A stretch of 64,000 nucleotides of DNA from Pseudomonas chlororaphis. GTDB lineage: Bacteria; Pseudomonadota; Gammaproteobacteria; Pseudomonadales; Pseudomonadaceae. Location of the stretch: positions 62,001-126,000 of the forward strand of contig NZ_MSCT01000015.1 of the NCBI RefSeq assembly GCF_001921865.1, read 5' to 3'. The position numbers were made by a program, and so were the translations under genes. Positions 28,952-39,229 of the stretch are shown one piece after another. The number at the start of each line of letters is the position of its first letter. Positions within the stretch are counted from its first letter, which is position 1. A model generated the notes under the pieces. It did not search any database, had not been told where the DNA came from, and worked only from the letters and a program-made list of their open reading frames with translations.

Positions 28952-29170
28952 ATGGACGACCCCATCAACGACAAGCCGCCGACCTTCTGGCAGATGCTGC
29001 ACAGCGTCGCCGCCGCCGCGTTCGGCGTGCAGAGCGGCAAGAACCGCAAGCGCGATTTCACCCACGGCAAACCCAGCCACTTCGTGATCCTGGGCATTCT
29101 GTTCACCGCGGTATTCGCCTTGACCCTGTTCGGCATCGTCAAGCTGGTGCTGCACCTGGCGGGAATCTGA
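28952..29170 (+). CDS. DUF2970 small membrane protein
   Basis: This 72-residue protein has FWQMLHSVAAAAFGVQSGKNRKRDF at the N-terminus and a single C-terminal membrane helix (HFVILGILFTAVFALTLFGIVKLVL), the standard DUF2970 layout. Its function is unknown. It lies after metH in P. aeruginosa too (PA1842 position, from memory). GAGGGATTT precedes the ATG. Confidence 0.88.
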   Translation: MDDPINDKPPTFWQMLHSVAAAAFGVQSGKNRKRDFTHGKPSHFVILGILFTAVFALTLFGIVKLVLHLAGI

Positions 29171-29177
29171 AGCGCTG

Positions 29178-30275
29178 TCAGGGCAGCAACAGCTTCAGCG
29201 AGAAGGGATAGCGATAGTCGGCCGGCTTGCCCTGGACCGACAAGCCGCGAAAGTCCACGCCGAATCGCTGCGAGCCCTGCAGCTCCAGCAGGCGTCGCGC
29301 CTGGGCCGTGTCCAGCAGTTGGAACACGCCCAACTGCCAGTCCGGGCCACCATGGGCCACGGGGTTGAGCCCGCGGGCGTCGTCCGCGAGCACCACCATC
29401 GCCCAGCCACCGACGCTGAAATGCCCGGCCACCAGCACCGTCAGGCGCCCGTCGATCAGCGCCTGCAAGGCTGTCGGCGAACTGTTCAGGCCGCTGAACA
29501 GCACATCCTTGCCCGGTTGCCGCCCTTGCTGCTCCAGCGCCGCCATCGCGCCCAGGGCCATTTCGTCGTTGGCCGACCAGACCAACTGTGTCTGCGGATA
29601 CCGCTTGAACAATTGCTGGGCCTGGTCGAAAGCGCGCTGGCGATTCCACTCGCCGTACACCAGTTGCCGCAGCCGCACCTCGGGGTGCTCGGCCAGCGCC
29701 CGTTGCAGGCCTTGTTCGCGAAATTGCGCCACTGGAGTGTTCTTCACGCCCGAGAACGCCAACAGTTCGACGACTTGCCCTGGGGCGGGCGGGCCGTGAC
29801 GGCGCATCAGCTCCTTGAGCATCTGGTAACCGGCTTCTTCGTCGTTGGCGATCATGCTGCCGACCCAGTCGGGGTAACGATCCTGGCGCTCGCTCAGCAG
29901 GCGCCGCTGGTCGGCGGTCAGGGCGCTGCTGACGAAGAACAGCTTGACCCCACTGCCCCGTGACAGGCGCAGGAGTTCCGGCGCGATATATTCTTCGTTG
30001 ACCACCACCAGGTAGTCTGGCCGGTCCGGGCCTTGGAGGATTTCCCGAGCCTGGCGCAGGGTCGTCTGCGAGTCGCGCTGCGAATAACGCACACGCAGAT
30101 CCAGGCCGAGGTCAGTGGCGGCGGCCTGCATGAACTGCGAATAACCGACCCAGAAGGTCTCGGTCGAAATGCCCGGATTGAGGAAGACCACCGACGTGGC
30201 ATGGGCCGCGGACCAGAGCGGTGCGCCCAGCACCAGCAGCGGTACCAGCAGACATCTACCTAACACCTTGAACAT
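29178..30275 (-). CDS. Periplasmic sugar-type solute-binding protein
   Basis: This 365-residue exported protein has a signal peptide cleaved near AHA-TS. The mature part has the Peripla_BP_4-like two-domain layout: FLNPGISTETFWVGYSQFMQ, then YLVVVNEEY, LLAFSGVKNTPVAQFREQG, LVWSANDEMALGAMAAL and FSGLNSSPTALQALIDG. It should bind a small sugar or signal ligand. No permease or ATPase gene is adjacent, so it may feed a sensor kinase or a diguanylate cyclase rather than an importer. Confidence 0.8.
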   Translation of the reverse strand: MFKVLGRCLLVPLLVLGAPLWSAAHATSVVFLNPGISTETFWVGYSQFMQAAATDLGLDLRVRYSQRDSQTTLRQAREILQGPDRPDYLVVVNEEYIAPELLRLSRGSGVKLFFVSSALTADQRRLLSERQDRYPDWVGSMIANDEEAGYQMLKELMRRHGPPAPGQVVELLAFSGVKNTPVAQFREQGLQRALAEHPEVRLRQLVYGEWNRQRAFDQAQQLFKRYPQTQLVWSANDEMALGAMAALEQQGRQPGKDVLFSGLNSSPTALQALIDGRLTVLVAGHFSVGGWAMVVLADDARGLNPVAHGGPDWQLGVFQLLDTAQARRLLELQGSQRFGVDFRGLSVQGKPADYRYPFSLKLLLP

Positions 30276-30390
30276 TGCGACCAGAGTCCCGGAATATTGC
30301 CCTGCAGTATAACTGGCAAAATACTGGCCACGACCGGCAAATCGTCATTTCCCTCTGACAATTCGGACTCTGTTCATCGATTGCCGGCAG

Positions 30391-30504
30391 CTATTGATGA
30401 CTGACCCAGAACACCGCCGTTCCCACCACCAGAATGATCAGGAAGAGAATGGCCCAAGCATCGACACTGCTGTCGCTTTTCCTTGCTTTGGTTGTATTGC
30501 CCAT
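30391..30504 (-). CDS. Small membrane protein of 37 residues
   Basis: MGNTTKARKSDSSVDAWAIL begins a 37-residue protein whose second half is one hydrophobic helix ending in WVSHQ. AGAGGCG is well spaced before the ATG at 30504. A longer frame to 30666 has no ribosome binding site and lacks plausible coding content. I do not recognise a family. It is divergent from cysI and may be a leader-linked membrane peptide. Confidence 0.6.
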   Translation of the reverse strand: MGNTTKARKSDSSVDAWAILFLIILVVGTAVFWVSHQ

Positions 30505-30772
30505 AGCATCGCCTCTTGTCGGTTTTATCGGTGATTGCACAAAGACTCGAGCACAGTTAAGTCGAGGATTGCCCTCACCACAAATGTGGGTTTGAACCGG
30601 GCGGATACCGTTAGTCGTTTTGGTTCTTTGCATATACTCAAACATCACTTTTGCGCATAACTGCAAACTGGTATCTTCCCCCCGCTCCGTTGGGAGTGCG
30701 CGGCCGTGCGCGCGAATTTCTTGGGTGACATCCGCCTCTGCGTCACCTGATAAGCCTGAGAACAGGATCTAT
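30505..30772 (+). promoter_or_regulatory. cysI promoter and leader region
   Basis: This 268-bp gap separates the 37-residue gene from cysI. It is AT-rich between 30600 and 30680 (CATATACTCAAACATCAC, ATAACTGCAAACTGG), as expected for a CysB-controlled promoter, then becomes GC-rich near the start. No intrinsic terminator or known riboswitch motif is apparent. The CysB site is a guess. Confidence 0.4.
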
Positions 30773-32431
30773 ATGTACGTATACGACGAGTACGATCAGC
30801 GGATCATCGAGGACCGCGTCAAGCAGTTCCGTGATCAGACCCGACGCTATCTGGCAGGCGAGCTGAGCGAAGAAGAATTCCGCCCTCTGCGCTTGCAGAA
30901 TGGGCTCTATATCCAACGTTTCGCCCCGATGCTGCGGGTCGCGGTGCCTTATGGCCAACTGACGTCGCGGCAAGTTCGGATGATGGCCAAGATCGCTCGC
31001 GACTACGACAAGGGTTACGCCCACATCAGTACCCGGCAGAACGTGCAGTTCAACTGGCCGGCGCTGGAAGACATCCCGGACATCCTGGCCGAGCTGGCAA
31101 CCGTGCAGATGCACGCCATCCAGACCAGCGGCAACTGCCTGCGCAACGTCACCACCGACCAGTTCGCCGGCGTCGCCGCGGATGAGCTGATCGACCCGCG
31201 CCCCTGGTGCGAGATCGTCCGTCAGTGGACTACCTTCCACCCCGAATTCGCCTACCTGCCGCGCAAGTTCAAGATCGCCGTCAATGGCTCGACCGCGGAC
31301 CGCGCAGCCATCGAAGTCCACGACATCGGCCTGGAGCCGGTGCATAACGCCGCCGGCGAACTGGGCTTCCGCGTCCTGGTCGGTGGCGGCCTGGGCCGCA
31401 CCCCGGTGATCGGCGCGTTCATCAACGAGTTCCTGCCGTGGCGGGACCTGTTGAGCTACCTCGACGCCATCCTGCGGGTCTACAACCGCTACGGCCGGCG
31501 CGACAACAAATACAAGGCGCGGATCAAGATCCTGGTCAAGGCGCTGACGCCGGAAGTGTTCGCCGAGAAGGTCGAGGCGGAAATGACCCACCTGCGCGGC
31601 GGCCAGACCACCCTGACCGATGCCGAAGTACACCGCGTGGCCAAGCACTTCGTCGACCCGGACTACAAGACCCTGGGCAACCAGGACGCCGAACTGGCCG
31701 AACTCGACCGGCAACATGCAGGCTTTGCCCGCTGGCGCGTGCGCAACACCCTGGCCCACAAGAAGCCGGGTTATGTCGCCGTGACCCTGTCGCTCAAACC
31801 TACCGGCGTGGCCCCGGGCGACGTCACCGACAAGCAGCTGGACAGCATCGCCGACCTGGCCGACCGCTACAGCTTCGGCCAGTTGCGCACGTCCCACGAG
31901 CAGAACGTGATTCTCGCCGACGTCGAGCAGAGCCAGCTGTTCACCCTGTGGGGCGAGCTGCGCGAGCAAGGCTTCGCCACGCCGAACATCGGCCTGCTGA
32001 CCGACATCATCTGCTGCCCGGGCGGCGACTTCTGCTCGCTGGCCAACGCCAAGTCGATCCCGATCGCCGAATCCATCCAGCGTCGTTTCGACGACCTGGA
32101 CTACCTGTTCGACATCGGCGAACTGGACCTGAACATCTCCGGGTGCATGAACGCCTGCGGCCACCACCACGTGGGCCACATCGGCATCCTCGGCGTGGAC
32201 AAGAAAGGCGAAGAGTTCTACCAGGTCTCCCTGGGTGGCAGCGCCAGCCGCGACGCCAGCCTGGGCAAGATCCTCGGCCCGTCCTTCGCCCAGGACGACA
32301 TGCCCGACGTGATCTCGAAGCTGATCGATGTGTACGTGGAGCAACGTACCGAAGACGAGCGTTTCATCGACACCTATCAACGTATTGGCATCGACCTCTT
32401 CAAGGAACGCGTCTATGCAGCGAATCATTAA
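30773..32431 (+). CDS. cysI: Ferredoxin-type sulfite reductase CysI
   Basis: From ATG 30773 the protein has 552 residues. It contains the siroheme/[4Fe-4S] ligand pairs Cys415-x5-Cys421 (CCPGGDFC) and Cys458-x3-Cys462 (SGCMNACGHHH), and TSGNCLRNVTTDQFAG near residue 120. It reduces sulfite to sulfide in cysteine synthesis. The single-gene ferredoxin-dependent form is usual in Pseudomonas. It overlaps the next gene by 17 bp. Confidence 0.96.
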   Translation: MYVYDEYDQRIIEDRVKQFRDQTRRYLAGELSEEEFRPLRLQNGLYIQRFAPMLRVAVPYGQLTSRQVRMMAKIARDYDKGYAHISTRQNVQFNWPALEDIPDILAELATVQMHAIQTSGNCLRNVTTDQFAGVAADELIDPRPWCEIVRQWTTFHPEFAYLPRKFKIAVNGSTADRAAIEVHDIGLEPVHNAAGELGFRVLVGGGLGRTPVIGAFINEFLPWRDLLSYLDAILRVYNRYGRRDNKYKARIKILVKALTPEVFAEKVEAEMTHLRGGQTTLTDAEVHRVAKHFVDPDYKTLGNQDAELAELDRQHAGFARWRVRNTLAHKKPGYVAVTLSLKPTGVAPGDVTDKQLDSIADLADRYSFGQLRTSHEQNVILADVEQSQLFTLWGELREQGFATPNIGLLTDIICCPGGDFCSLANAKSIPIAESIQRRFDDLDYLFDIGELDLNISGCMNACGHHHVGHIGILGVDKKGEEFYQVSLGGSASRDASLGKILGPSFAQDDMPDVISKLIDVYVEQRTEDERFIDTYQRIGIDLFKERVYAANH

Positions 32432-32909
32432 GAACAACGAGGTCATCGACGAAACCTGGCACTTGCTGCCCAAGGACGCGACCCTCGACGGCATCTCCAA
32501 CTGCGACGACCTGATCGTGCCGCTGGCCCTGTGGCGCGAGCACGCTCACGCCCTCAAGGCCCGCGACGGCGGCCTGGGCGTGTGGCTGGACGCCGATGAA
32601 GAAGCCGAGGAAATCGGCGATGACGTGCAACACTTCCAGGTCATCGCCCTGAATTTCCCGGCCTTCACCGACGGCCGCAACTACTCCAACGCCCGCCTGC
32701 TGCGCGACCGCTACGGTTTCAAAGGCGAACTGCGGGCGATCGGCGACGTGCTGCGCGACCAGCTGTTCTACCTGCGCCGCTGCGGTTTCGACGCCTACGC
32801 CCTGCGCGCCGACAAGGACCCGTACGAAGCCCTGGAAAGCCTCAAGGACTTCTCCGTGACCTACCAGGCCGCCACCGACGAACCGCTGCCGCTGTTCCGT
32901 CGCCGCTAA
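32415..32909 (+). CDS. DUF934 sulfite-reductase-associated protein
   Basis: The 164-residue protein starts within the end of cysI (17-bp overlap). It has the DUF934 pattern: FPAFTDGRNYSNARLLRDRYGFKGELRAIGDVLRDQLFYLRRCGFDAY. The family always sits behind ferredoxin-type sulfite reductases and is thought to be an electron-transfer or assembly partner, but no cofactor motif is present. It corresponds to PA1837 in P. aeruginosa (from memory). Confidence 0.93.
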   Translation: MQRIIKNNEVIDETWHLLPKDATLDGISNCDDLIVPLALWREHAHALKARDGGLGVWLDADEEAEEIGDDVQHFQVIALNFPAFTDGRNYSNARLLRDRYGFKGELRAIGDVLRDQLFYLRRCGFDAYALRADKDPYEALESLKDFSVTYQAATDEPLPLFRRR

Positions 32910-32922
32910 GCGCCGCGCCAAC

Positions 32923-32962
32923 AAAAAGCCCTGGACCGGGAAACCGGTCCAGGGCTTTTTTG
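32923..32962 (+). terminator. Strong terminator after cysI-DUF934
   Basis: AAAAAGCCCTGGACCGG, a GAAA loop and its inverted copy followed by TTTTTTG form a near-perfect intrinsic terminator 14 bp after the stop. Confidence 0.95.
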
Positions 32963-33033
32963 TTTCCGCCGTTTATGGCGGCGGGGGCCGCCATCGCGGG
33001 CCAGCCTCGCCCCCATAAAAACACCCGTGATCC

Positions 33034-33139
33034 TTGTAGGAGCGAGCTTGCCCGCGATCAAAACGCCAAGACAACGCGGTGCTTCAGATCCGTCGCGTCA
33101 TCGTTGATCGCCATCGCGAGCAAGATCGCTCCTACAGGA
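33034..33139. repeat. REP pair (REPIN) upstream of the sohB end
   Basis: TTGTAGGAGCGAGCTTGCCCGCGATC and the inverted CGCGAGCAAGATCGCTCCTACAGGAG flank a spacer of about 55 bp in the gap between the convergent DUF934 and sohB genes. Confidence 0.88.
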
Positions 33140-33144
33140 GGTCG

Positions 33145-34167
33145 TTACCAGAAACGTTGCTGGGTCAACCGGCTCCACCAGGTCAGCAGCACACGGTCGA
33201 CCGAACCGCTGGCCGCCAGCCCGACCCGCTCCTGCAGGCTCTTGCGCTCGGCGTAGTGCAGGTGGAACAGCTCGGCGTCCTTGGCGCGCTCGGCCAGGTA
33301 CTCGTCGCTGGTCTTCAGCTCGTCGACCAGCTGTTTCTCCTGCGCCGCGACGCCCAGCCAGACTTCGCCGGTGGCCACTTCGTCGATGACCAGCTGCGGC
33401 CGGTAGCGGGAAACGAAGTTCTTGAACAGCTGGTGGGTGATGTCCAGGTCTTCCTGGAACTTCTCCCGGCCCTTCTCGGTGTTTTCGCCGAACACGGTCA
33501 GGGTGCGCTTGTACTCACCGGCGGTCAGCACTTCAAAATCGATGTCGTGTTTTTTCAGCAGGCGATTGACGTTGGGCAACTGCGCCACCACGCCGATCGA
33601 GCCGAGAATGGCGAACGGCGCGCTGATGATCTTCTCGCCGATGCACGCCATCATGTAGCCGCCGCTGGCCGCGACCTTGTCGATGCACACCGTTAGCGGC
33701 ACGCCGGCCTGGCGGATCCGCGCCAGTTGCGAGGAGGCCAGCCCATAGCTGTGGACCATGCCCCCGGCGCTTTCCAGGCGCAGCACCACTTCGTCCTGGG
33801 ACGTGGCCAGGCTCAGCAGCGCGGTGATTTCGTGGCGCAGCCCCTCGGTGGCCGAAGCCTTGATGTCGCCGCTGAAATCCAGCACGAACACCCGGGATTT
33901 TTCCTCAGGCTGCTTCCTGGTTTTTTTCTCGGCCTTGGCCTGGGACTTGCGCAGCGCCTTGAGCTGGTCCTTGTCGAGCAGGCTCTGCTCCAGGCGCTCG
34001 CGCAGGCCCTTGTAGAAATCGTTGAGCTTGCTGACATGCAATTGCCCGGCGCCCTTGCGCCGACCTTTGCTGCGCAGGGAGGCAGCGGTGACCAGCACCA
34101 CCAGGATGGCGATGACCAGGGTGACGGTTTTGGCCAGGAAACTGGCGTACTCGGAGAGAAACTCCAC
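33145..34167 (-). CDS. sohB: Membrane-bound serine peptidase SohB
   Basis: This 340-residue protein has one N-terminal membrane helix (residues 12-30), a charged linker, and an S49/SppA-like protease domain. The Ser168 nucleophile lies in VAASGGYMMAC and the likely general base Lys220 in TAGEYKRTLTVFG. It is one of the signal-peptide peptidase-like proteases of the inner membrane, with its active site in the periplasm. Length equals that of known SohB. Confidence 0.94.
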   Translation of the reverse strand: MEFLSEYASFLAKTVTLVIAILVVLVTAASLRSKGRRKGAGQLHVSKLNDFYKGLRERLEQSLLDKDQLKALRKSQAKAEKKTRKQPEEKSRVFVLDFSGDIKASATEGLRHEITALLSLATSQDEVVLRLESAGGMVHSYGLASSQLARIRQAGVPLTVCIDKVAASGGYMMACIGEKIISAPFAILGSIGVVAQLPNVNRLLKKHDIDFEVLTAGEYKRTLTVFGENTEKGREKFQEDLDITHQLFKNFVSRYRPQLVIDEVATGEVWLGVAAQEKQLVDELKTSDEYLAERAKDAELFHLHYAERKSLQERVGLAASGSVDRVLLTWWSRLTQQRFW

Positions 34168-34372
34168 AGGGACTCCTTAAAGAGGTGCAGCACTGCCAAC
34201 GCGTGGCGGAATGGGCTCCAGCATACCGACGCGGCCGGACGTCGGCCAGTCGCGAAACCTGTTGTTACGGTGCTCTAACGGGCATTTCAAACAAGCGTAT
34301 GTTTTTTCATTGACAGCTCACTGGCATCCTCATAACCTCGCAAAACTTTCAACGTGCCGGGATGACGCGGAC

Positions 34373-35083
34373 GTGGGCAGCATCTATCTGATTCGACATG
34401 GCCAGGCCTCCTTCGGTGCGGACGACTACGACGTCCTCTCGACTACCGGTATCCGTCAGGCCGAAGTGCTCGGCCAGCACCTGGTCGAACTGGGGGTGAG
34501 TTTCGATCGCTGCCTGGCCGGCGACCTGCGCCGCCAGCAGCACACCGCCAATACCGCCCTGGAACAGTTCAGCGCCGCTGGCCTGCCCACACCGATCCTG
34601 GAAACCGATTCGGCGTTCAACGAATTCGATGCCGACGCAGTGATCCGCGCCCTGTTGCCCGACATGTTGTCCGAGGAACCTGGCGCCGTGGACACCCTGC
34701 GCAACGCCGCGCAGAACCGCGGTGAATTCCAGCGCATCTTCGCCCTGATCATCGACCGCTGGCTGGCCGGCACCTACGACCCACCGGGCCTGGAAAGCTG
34801 GCTGGGTTTCGTCGAACGCGTCCAGGCCGGCCTGCAGCGCATCCTGGAACAGGCCGACAGCACCCAGAAAATCGCCGTGTTCACCTCCGGCGGCACCATC
34901 ACCGCCCTGCTCCACCTGATTACCCGGATGCCTGCCGCCCAGGCCTTCGAACTGAATTGGCAAATCGTCAACACCTCGCTCAACCAGCTGAAGTTCCGCG
35001 GTCGCGAGGTGGCCCTGGCTTCCTTCAACAGTCATGCCCACTTGCAACTGCTGAAGGCCCCGGAACTCATCACTTTCCGTTGA
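34373..35083 (+). CDS. Histidine phosphatase family protein
   Basis: From GTG 34373 the protein has 236 residues: GSIYLIRHGQASFG holds the catalytic RHG motif, LGVSFDRCLAGDLRRQQHTAN the second arginine, and FTSGGTITALLHLI the late histidine-equivalent region (S/T-rich variant). The longer frame back to 34211 has poor coding character. Substrate unknown; such enzymes are found as phosphoglycerate-mutase-like phosphatases. The SCP2 gene follows 50 bp later. Confidence 0.88.
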   Translation: MGSIYLIRHGQASFGADDYDVLSTTGIRQAEVLGQHLVELGVSFDRCLAGDLRRQQHTANTALEQFSAAGLPTPILETDSAFNEFDADAVIRALLPDMLSEEPGAVDTLRNAAQNRGEFQRIFALIIDRWLAGTYDPPGLESWLGFVERVQAGLQRILEQADSTQKIAVFTSGGTITALLHLITRMPAAQAFELNWQIVNTSLNQLKFRGREVALASFNSHAHLQLLKAPELITFR

Positions 35084-35133
35084 GTCCGGATCACTGTGAC
35101 CCTTGCTGTACCACCCCATAAAAGGATCGAACC

Positions 35134-35448
35134 ATGACCTCCGTAGCCGACGCCGTACAAGCCATGAAAGCCAAGTTCAACCCAGCTGCCGCTGCCGGCC
35201 TGGACCTGGTTTTCGGTTTCCGTATCGATGACACCAAGAACTTCTCGCTGATCGTCAAAGACAGCACCTGCGAGCTCAAGGAAGGCGAAAACCCGGATGC
35301 CCAGGTCACCCTGGTCATGGACGGCGAAACCCTGCAAGGCATCGTCAGCGGCGAAACCGACGGCATGCAGGCCTTCATGGGCGGCAAGCTGCGCGCCGAA
35401 GGCGACATGATGCTGGCGATGAAGCTCAGCGAACTGTTCCCGGCCTGA
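35134..35448 (+). CDS. SCP2 sterol-carrier-domain protein
   Basis: The 104-residue protein is a lone SCP2 domain (GLDLVFGFRIDDTKNFSLIVKD, DAQVTLVMDGETLQGIVSGETDGMQAFMGGKLRAEGDMMLAMKL). Such domains bind acyl chains, acyl-CoA or quinones in a hydrophobic cavity. It is cytosolic, AAAGGATCG lies before the ATG, and a strong terminator follows. Confidence 0.93.
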   Translation: MTSVADAVQAMKAKFNPAAAAGLDLVFGFRIDDTKNFSLIVKDSTCELKEGENPDAQVTLVMDGETLQGIVSGETDGMQAFMGGKLRAEGDMMLAMKLSELFPA

Positions 35449-35483
35449 GACCGGCGCTTCCCCAGGGAAGCGTGAGCGCTGAC

Positions 35484-35521
35484 AACGACGAATCCCGCCT
35501 CCTGGCGGGATTCGTCGTTTT
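35484..35521. terminator. 16-bp stem terminator between the SCP2 gene and the yej operon
   Basis: AACGACGAATCCCGCC, loop TCCT and its exact inverted copy, followed by TT, lie between convergent transcription units. It can serve both. Confidence 0.92.
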
Positions 35522-35533
35522 CGGCACAGGCTT

Positions 35534-37141
<1,608 letters not shown>

Positions 37142-37142
37142 T

Positions 37143-38165
37143 TCAATGCCTCGGATCGAAGGCGTCGCGGCAGGCTTCGCCGATAAACACCAGCAACGAC
37201 AGAATCAGCGCCAGGGCGAAAAACGCCGTCAGCCCCAGCCAGGGTGCCTGCAAGTTGCTTTTGCCCTGGCCGATCAATTCGCCCAGGGAAGCACTGCCGG
37301 CGGGCATGCCGAAGCCGAGGAAATCCAGGGCCGACAGGGTTGAAATGGCGCCGGTGAGAATGAACGGCAGGTACGTCAGGGTGGCGCTCATGGCATTGGG
37401 CAGGATGTGCCGCACGATCACCTGGGCATCGCCGACGCCCAGGGCGCGGGCCGCCTTGACGTACTCCAGGCCGCGGCTGCGCAGGAACTCGGCGCGCACC
37501 ACGTCGACCAGGGCCAGCCAGGAAAACAGCGCCATGATCCCTAGCAGCCACCAGAAGTTCGGCTCGACGAACCCCGAGAGGATGATCAACAGATAAAGCA
37601 CCGGCAGCCCCGACCAGACCTCTTGCAAACGCTGGCCCAAGAGGTCGATCCAGCCGCCGTAATAGCCTTGCAGGGCGCCGGCGGCAATGCCGATCAGGGC
37701 GCTGGCGGCGGTCAGGGCCAAGGCGAACAGCAGCGACACCCGGGTGCCGAAGATCGTCCGCGCCAGCACGTCCCGGGCCTGGTCGTCGGTGCCCAGCCAG
37801 TTTTGCGCCGAGGGCGGGCTGGGCGCCGGCTGCGTCAGGTCGTAATTGACCGTGTCGAAGGCAAAGGGAATGGGCGCGAACAGCAACCAGCCGCCCCGCC
37901 CTTCGATCAACTGGCGCACCGCGGCGCTGCGGTAATCCGGCTGGAATGGCAGCTGGCCGCCGAATTCCTGTTCGGTGTAGCGCTTGAACGCCGGGAAGTA
38001 CCACTGGCCCTGGTACGACACCAACAGCGGCTTGTCGTTGGCGATCAGCTCGCCGCCCAGGGTCAGGGCGAACAACGCGCCGAACAGCCACAACGACCAC
38101 CAGCCGCGCCGATGGGACTTGAAACGCTGCCAGCGCCGCACGCCGAGGGGAGACAGGGTCAGCAT
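37143..38165 (-). CDS. yejE: Peptide ABC transporter permease YejE-like
   Basis: The 340-residue permease has an early membrane helix (WWSLWLFGALFALTLGGEL), a periplasmic stretch of about 100 residues with LGTDDQARDVLARTIFGTRVSLLFALALT, and five more helices with the EAA motif VKAARALGVGDAQVIVRHILPN. The ATG shares its A with the TGA of yejB. It forms the inner-membrane channel with YejB. Confidence 0.93.
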   Translation of the reverse strand: MLTLSPLGVRRWQRFKSHRRGWWSLWLFGALFALTLGGELIANDKPLLVSYQGQWYFPAFKRYTEQEFGGQLPFQPDYRSAAVRQLIEGRGGWLLFAPIPFAFDTVNYDLTQPAPSPPSAQNWLGTDDQARDVLARTIFGTRVSLLFALALTAASALIGIAAGALQGYYGGWIDLLGQRLQEVWSGLPVLYLLIILSGFVEPNFWWLLGIMALFSWLALVDVVRAEFLRSRGLEYVKAARALGVGDAQVIVRHILPNAMSATLTYLPFILTGAISTLSALDFLGFGMPAGSASLGELIGQGKSNLQAPWLGLTAFFALALILSLLVFIGEACRDAFDPRH

Positions 38166-39229
38166 CAGGCGCTCCTTGCACTGAAGTCGATGCGCGGGTC
38201 GACCAGGGTGTAGCACAGGTCGCCGACGAGTTTTATCAAGAGGCCGAACAGGGTGAAGATGAACAGCGAACCGAACACCACCGGGTAATCCCGCGACACC
38301 GCCGCGTCGTAGCTCAGGCGCCCGAGGCCGTCGAGGGAGAAGATCACCTCGATCAGCAGCGAGCCGCCGAAAAACACATTGACCAGGGCCTGGGGCAACC
38401 CGGCGACCACCAGCAGCATGGCGTTGCGAAACACATGGCCGTACAGCACCTGGCGTTCGCTCAGGCCCTTGGCCCGGGCGGTGACCACATACAGTCGGGA
38501 CACCTCGTTGAGAAAGCTGTTCTTGGTCAACAGGGTCAAGGTGGCGAAGCCGCCGATCACCAGCGCGGTCACCGGCAGCACCAGGTGCCAGAAATAGTCG
38601 ACGAGCTTGCCGACGGCGCTCAGTTGCTCGAAGTTTTCCGACACCAGCCCGCGTACCGGGAACCAGTCCAGCAGCGTGCCGCCGCCGAACACCACGATCA
38701 GCAGCAGGGCGAACAGGAAACCCGGCATCGCATAACCGATGACGATTGCCGCGCTGCTCCAGACATCGAAGGCCGAACCGTTCCGCACGGCCTTGCGAAT
38801 GCCCAGGGGGATCGACACCAGGTAGGTGATCAGCGTCGCCCACAGGCCCAGCGACAAGGTCACCGGCAGCTTCTGCGCGATCAGCTCGGTGACCGTGGCG
38901 CCACGGAAAAAACTCTTGCCGAAATCCAGCTGCGCGTAGCTCTTGAGCAGCAGCCACAGGCGCTCGCCGGCCGGTTTGTCGAAACCGTACTGGCGCTCGA
39001 TATCGGCCAGCAGCCTGGGGTCCAGGCCGCGGGTGGCGCGGGATTCGCCGCCCACCGTGTCCACCGCCCCGCCGCCCACCGCCGAGGCGCCGCCGATGCC
39101 TTGCAGGCGAGCAATGGCCTGCTCCACCGGGCCGCCGGGCGCCGCCTGGACGATGACAAAATTCACCAGCAGGATGCACAGCAAAGTCGGCACGATCAGC
39201 AGCAGGCGCCGCGCGCTATAGGCCAGCAT
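38165..39229 (-). CDS. yejB: Peptide ABC transporter permease YejB-like
   Basis: This 354-residue permease begins with ARRLLLIVPTLLCILLVNFVIVQAAPGGP, the usual N-terminus of DppB/YejB proteins. It has a periplasmic loop and EAA motif VTARAKGLSERQVLYGHVFRNAML. Its start overlaps the end of yejA by 14 bp and its stop overlaps yejE by 1 bp, so the four genes form one tightly coupled operon. Confidence 0.93.
   Translation of the reverse strand: MLAYSARRLLLIVPTLLCILLVNFVIVQAAPGGPVEQAIARLQGIGGASAVGGGAVDTVGGESRATRGLDPRLLADIERQYGFDKPAGERLWLLLKSYAQLDFGKSFFRGATVTELIAQKLPVTLSLGLWATLITYLVSIPLGIRKAVRNGSAFDVWSSAAIVIGYAMPGFLFALLLIVVFGGGTLLDWFPVRGLVSENFEQLSAVGKLVDYFWHLVLPVTALVIGGFATLTLLTKNSFLNEVSRLYVVTARAKGLSERQVLYGHVFRNAMLLVVAGLPQALVNVFFGGSLLIEVIFSLDGLGRLSYDAAVSRDYPVVFGSLFIFTLFGLLIKLVGDLCYTLVDPRIDFSARSA

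Noticed and set aside
28798..33139. Repeated GTAGGAGCGAGC units as a possible CRISPR array
   Set aside because: They are isolated inverted pairs kilobases apart with no regular spacers and no cas genes; they are REP/REPIN elements.
38166..39179. Continuous minus-strand frame joining yejB territory to yejE (678 codons)
   Set aside because: The upstream part is a shadow frame of yejB; the real yejE start at 38165 is coupled to the yejB stop.
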